Source: a bacterium (GTDB taxonomy: Bacteria > Bacillota > Clostridia > Lachnospirales > Lachnospiraceae). From it: a stretch of 64,000 nt of DNA. The position numbers and the translations under genes were made by a program. Below the pieces are notes generated by a model. It was not told the DNA's origin, did not search any database, and was given only the letters and a program-made list of their open reading frames with translations. The stretch's first letter is position 1. The number at the start of each line of letters is the position of its first letter. Positions 62,251 to 64,000 of this stretch are shown here, one piece after another. Where the stretch lies: contig JALFNN010000060.1 in NCBI GenBank assembly GCA_022774325.1, positions 1-64,000 of the forward strand, given 5' to 3'.

Positions 62251-63156
62251 CTATTTCGCCAGCTCCAGCATTCTTTCCAGCGGTCTTCTCGATTCCTCGC
62301 GAAGTTCATCGGAGACATGCACCGCATTTTCCCCGGTTTTCAGGACATGAAGAATTTTTTCCAACGTATTTTTCTTCATGTTCGGGCATACCGGCACCGT
62401 CTTCGTAAAATAAAATTTCTTTTCCGGATTATTTTGCTGCAGCTTATACGCCACACCTTCTTCCGTACAGACAATAAATTCCCGGCATGCACTTTCTCCT
62501 GCGTATTTGATAATTCCGGCCGTGCTTCCTATGTAATCCGATAACGCCAGAACCGTCTTCGTGCACTCCGGATGCGAGAGCACCTGGGCCTTAGGATGCG
62601 CCATCTTTGCCTCCAGCACCTCTTCTGCCTGCAGCCGTTCATGCGTCGGACAGAAGCCTTCATTATAGACAAACTCCTTTTCCGGAACCTGCTCCGCAAT
62701 ATAATGTGCCAGATTCCGATCCGGAATAAAGAAAATATGCTTATTGGGAAGCGCCTTCACAATCTGAACCGCATTTGCCGAAGTCACACAGACATCCGAA
62801 TACTTCTTCAGCTCCGCAGTAGAATTGATGTAGCACACCACCGCCAGATCCTCATATTTCTCCCTCATTTCCTGAATCGTCTGCGCATCTGCCATATGCG
62901 CCATCGGGCAATTCGCCTCCATATCCGGCATCAGAACCGTTTTTTCCGGATTCAGCACCTTGGCACTTTCACCCATAAATGAAACCCCGCAGAACACGAT
63001 CGTCTGCTCCTTAAGTCCGACCGCCACCTTGCTGAGATAGAAAGAATCTCCGATATAATCCGCGATTTCCTGCACTTCCGGCCTCACATAATAGTGCGCC
63101 AGAATGACCGCATTCTTCTCCTTTTTTAACGCCTGTATTTCTTCTACTAATGTCAT
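62251..63156 (-). CDS. nadA: quinolinate synthase
   Basis: [4Fe-4S] enzyme condensing iminoaspartate with dihydroxyacetone phosphate. Three homologous domains; cluster Cys candidates in NCPMAHM/VVCYINS, SHPECTKTV and VPVCPNMKKNT. EIADYIGDSFYLSK and TSANAVQIVKAL are typical. Start chosen at 63156 (AAAGGTG six bases upstream); a GTG at 63165 is also in frame. 301 residues. First gene of nadABC-niaR. Confidence 0.96.
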   Translation of the reverse strand: MTLVEEIQALKKEKNAVILAHYYVRPEVQEIADYIGDSFYLSKVAVGLKEQTIVFCGVSFMGESAKVLNPEKTVLMPDMEANCPMAHMADAQTIQEMREKYEDLAVVCYINSTAELKKYSDVCVTSANAVQIVKALPNKHIFFIPDRNLAHYIAEQVPEKEFVYNEGFCPTHERLQAEEVLEAKMAHPKAQVLSHPECTKTVLALSDYIGSTAGIIKYAGESACREFIVCTEEGVAYKLQQNNPEKKFYFTKTVPVCPNMKKNTLEKILHVLKTGENAVHVSDELREESRRPLERMLELAK

Positions 63157-63279
63157 GTCTCTCACCTTTCACTTTGTATGGTATTGTGTTGTGTTGTTAT
63201 TCTGCTCCGGGAAATGCTTTCTTTGATTTTGGAATGCAAATCCGAGAATATGAGCTGGGATAAAAGCTCATTGACAGAC

Positions 63280-63308
63280 ATTATAACATATGACATTGCA
63301 TGTGACAA
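63280..63308 (-). promoter_or_regulatory. nad operon promoter with possible NiaR site
   Basis: Minus strand TTGTCA (63308-63303), 17-bp spacer, TATAAT (63285-63280), about 115 bases before nadA. TGTC/GACA boxes recur around it (TGACA at 63291-63295 and 63303-63307; ACAG at 63310-63313), as in NiaR operators. The leader also holds ATGAGCT/AGCTCAT. Confidence 0.65.
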
Positions 63309-63354
63309 GACAGTTGTTGTGTGATTCGATTGCATTGTAAAGTATTGCTGGGAT

Positions 63355-63508
63355 GTTACGGATTTTTAGGAGAAAACCATGGGATAATCCATAGAAATGG
63401 TGGCTTGTTACGGATTTTTGGAAGAGAAATGCAGAATAATCCGTAAAGGCAATGTTTGTTACGAATTTTGACAATAATATTATAGAATCGCACACAAAAC
63501 CGAAAGTT
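63355..63508. repeat. tandem array of about 52-nt units
   Basis: Units begin GTTACGGATTTTTAGG (63355), GTTACGGATTTTTGG (63407) and GTTACGAATTTTG (63458), decaying rightward. Unit 2 also carries TTACGGAT facing ATCCGTAA, so it can fold. Short reading frames here with repeated KIRNK are by-products of the repeats. The remaining spacer 63166-63586 holds only the nad promoter. Confidence 0.75.
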
Positions 63509-63586
63509 ATGAAATAAAAAATCACAACAGCAAGGTAAGTTATTCACTTCTTTTCCCTTTTTCAGAATTTCCAATTACTTCCATAA

Positions 63587-64000
63587 TCATTTCAGTTCCT
63601 TCAACACACTCAAGCACAACGGCACGGACAACGAAAATGTCAGCACATCCGACACCGTCTGGCACATCTGTACACCCAGAAGCCCGAAAAACTGTGGAAG
63701 GATCCAAATCAGCGGTAAAAAGAACAACCCCTGCCTGGCCGCCGCCTGAACAGATGCTTTCAGCGCCTGTCCAATGGTCTGAAGCATCATATTTGACATA
63801 ACGATCCATGCATTCAATGGAAATACCAGACACTGAAGCCGAAGTGCCAGACTTCCGATCCGCACAACATCAGCGTCCTCGCGGAACAGATGCACAAGCG
63901 GCCCCGCAAACACAAATCCCGCCGCCGAGATGACAACCAATACACCAACTGCTGTCTTCACACAGAAGAAAAAAGCCTCCCGGACTCTGTCATACCGCTT
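63587..64000 (-). CDS. MATE family transporter, C-terminal part (cut by window edge)
   Basis: Frame enters from the window end with KRYDRVREAFFFC and continues through VVRIGSLALRLQCLVFPLNAWIVMSNMMLQTIGQALKAS, the typical C-lobe of MATE pumps, to the stop at 63587. About 137 codons are visible. Different from the MATE at 52904-54244 (related family, not identical). The 5' part lies outside the window. Confidence 0.85.
   Translation of the reverse strand, partial: KRYDRVREAFFFCVKTAVGVLVVISAAGFVFAGPLVHLFREDADVVRIGSLALRLQCLVFPLNAWIVMSNMMLQTIGQALKASVQAAARQGLFFLPLIWILPQFFGLLGVQMCQTVSDVLTFSLSVPLCLSVLKELK

Noticed and set aside
63355..63508. Possible CRISPR array
   Set aside because: Units are imperfect, decay quickly, have no spacer/repeat division and no cas genes nearby.
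63268..63574. Short minus-strand ORFs with repeated KIRNK segments
   Set aside because: They are translations of the 52-nt tandem repeats; the period and decay are at DNA level.

Overview
The window looks like a chromosomal stretch of a low-to-mid GC Firmicute of the Lachnospiraceae type (Blautia/Dorea/Mediterraneibacter-like). The reasons are the AGGAGG ribosome sites, a GH31 enzyme that resembles by eye the characterised gut Blautia/Ruminococcus alpha-glucosidases, spoVG, GlgC plus GlgD, CnaB/LPXTG pili with class C sortase, and a NiaR-controlled nadABC operon. I cannot name the species. No prophage, intact insertion sequence or CRISPR array is visible.

Layout. 0.1-2.3 kb: small carbohydrate/vitamin kinase operon. 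2.4-4.5 kb: GH31 glucosidase. 4.6-6.6 kb: a patch of decayed genes (P1 peptidase with an internal deletion, an Rpn nuclease tail joined to a MATE start, a 5'-deleted amidohydrolase that kept its promoter). 6.8-12.9 kb: PucR-type regulator, two M20 amidohydrolases and a two-protein membrane system (DUF5058 plus partner). 13.6-24.2 kb: a continuous nucleoside uptake and salvage operon (BMP lipoprotein, ATPase, two permeases, udp, deoC, cdd, add, deoB, a Crp/Fnr-like regulator, purine nucleoside phosphorylase). 24.6-27.3 kb: spoVG, glgD, glgC. 27.5-32.3 kb, plus strand: murC, dnaD, dnaI, prs. 32.4-36.8 kb: SbcC/SbcD-like pair and a VanR/VanS-like two-component system. 36.9-40.1 kb: asnS, barstar-like inhibitor, secreted non-specific nuclease and a conserved small protein. 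40.2-50.7 kb: sortase-assembled pilus operon with its own signal peptidase, and an invertible-promoter switch with a FimB-like tyrosine recombinase. 50.9-54.2 kb: cyclophilin lipoprotein, membrane protein, tRNA-Gly, a highly structured repeat, MATE pump. 54.5-59.5 kb: proline iminopeptidase, EamA transporter, sulfonate/nitrate-type ABC transporter, aldose epimerase. 59.6-63.2 kb: nadABC-niaR. 63.2-64 kb: tandem 52-nt repeats and the end of a second MATE gene cut by the window edge.

The strongest discovery candidate is the pilus phase switch. Two perfect 35-bp inverted repeats (49768-49802 and 50060-50094) bound a 327-bp AT-rich element. It holds a near-consensus sigma-A promoter that in this assembly points into the pilus operon, and a tyrosine recombinase gene ends 10 bp outside the element. 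Each repeat contains a hairpin, but only the outer copy is followed by a T-run, so rightward transcripts (promoter flipped) would be terminated while leftward ones (as assembled) would not. This is the logic of the E. coli fim switch, built here with long repeats in front of a sortase-type pilus.
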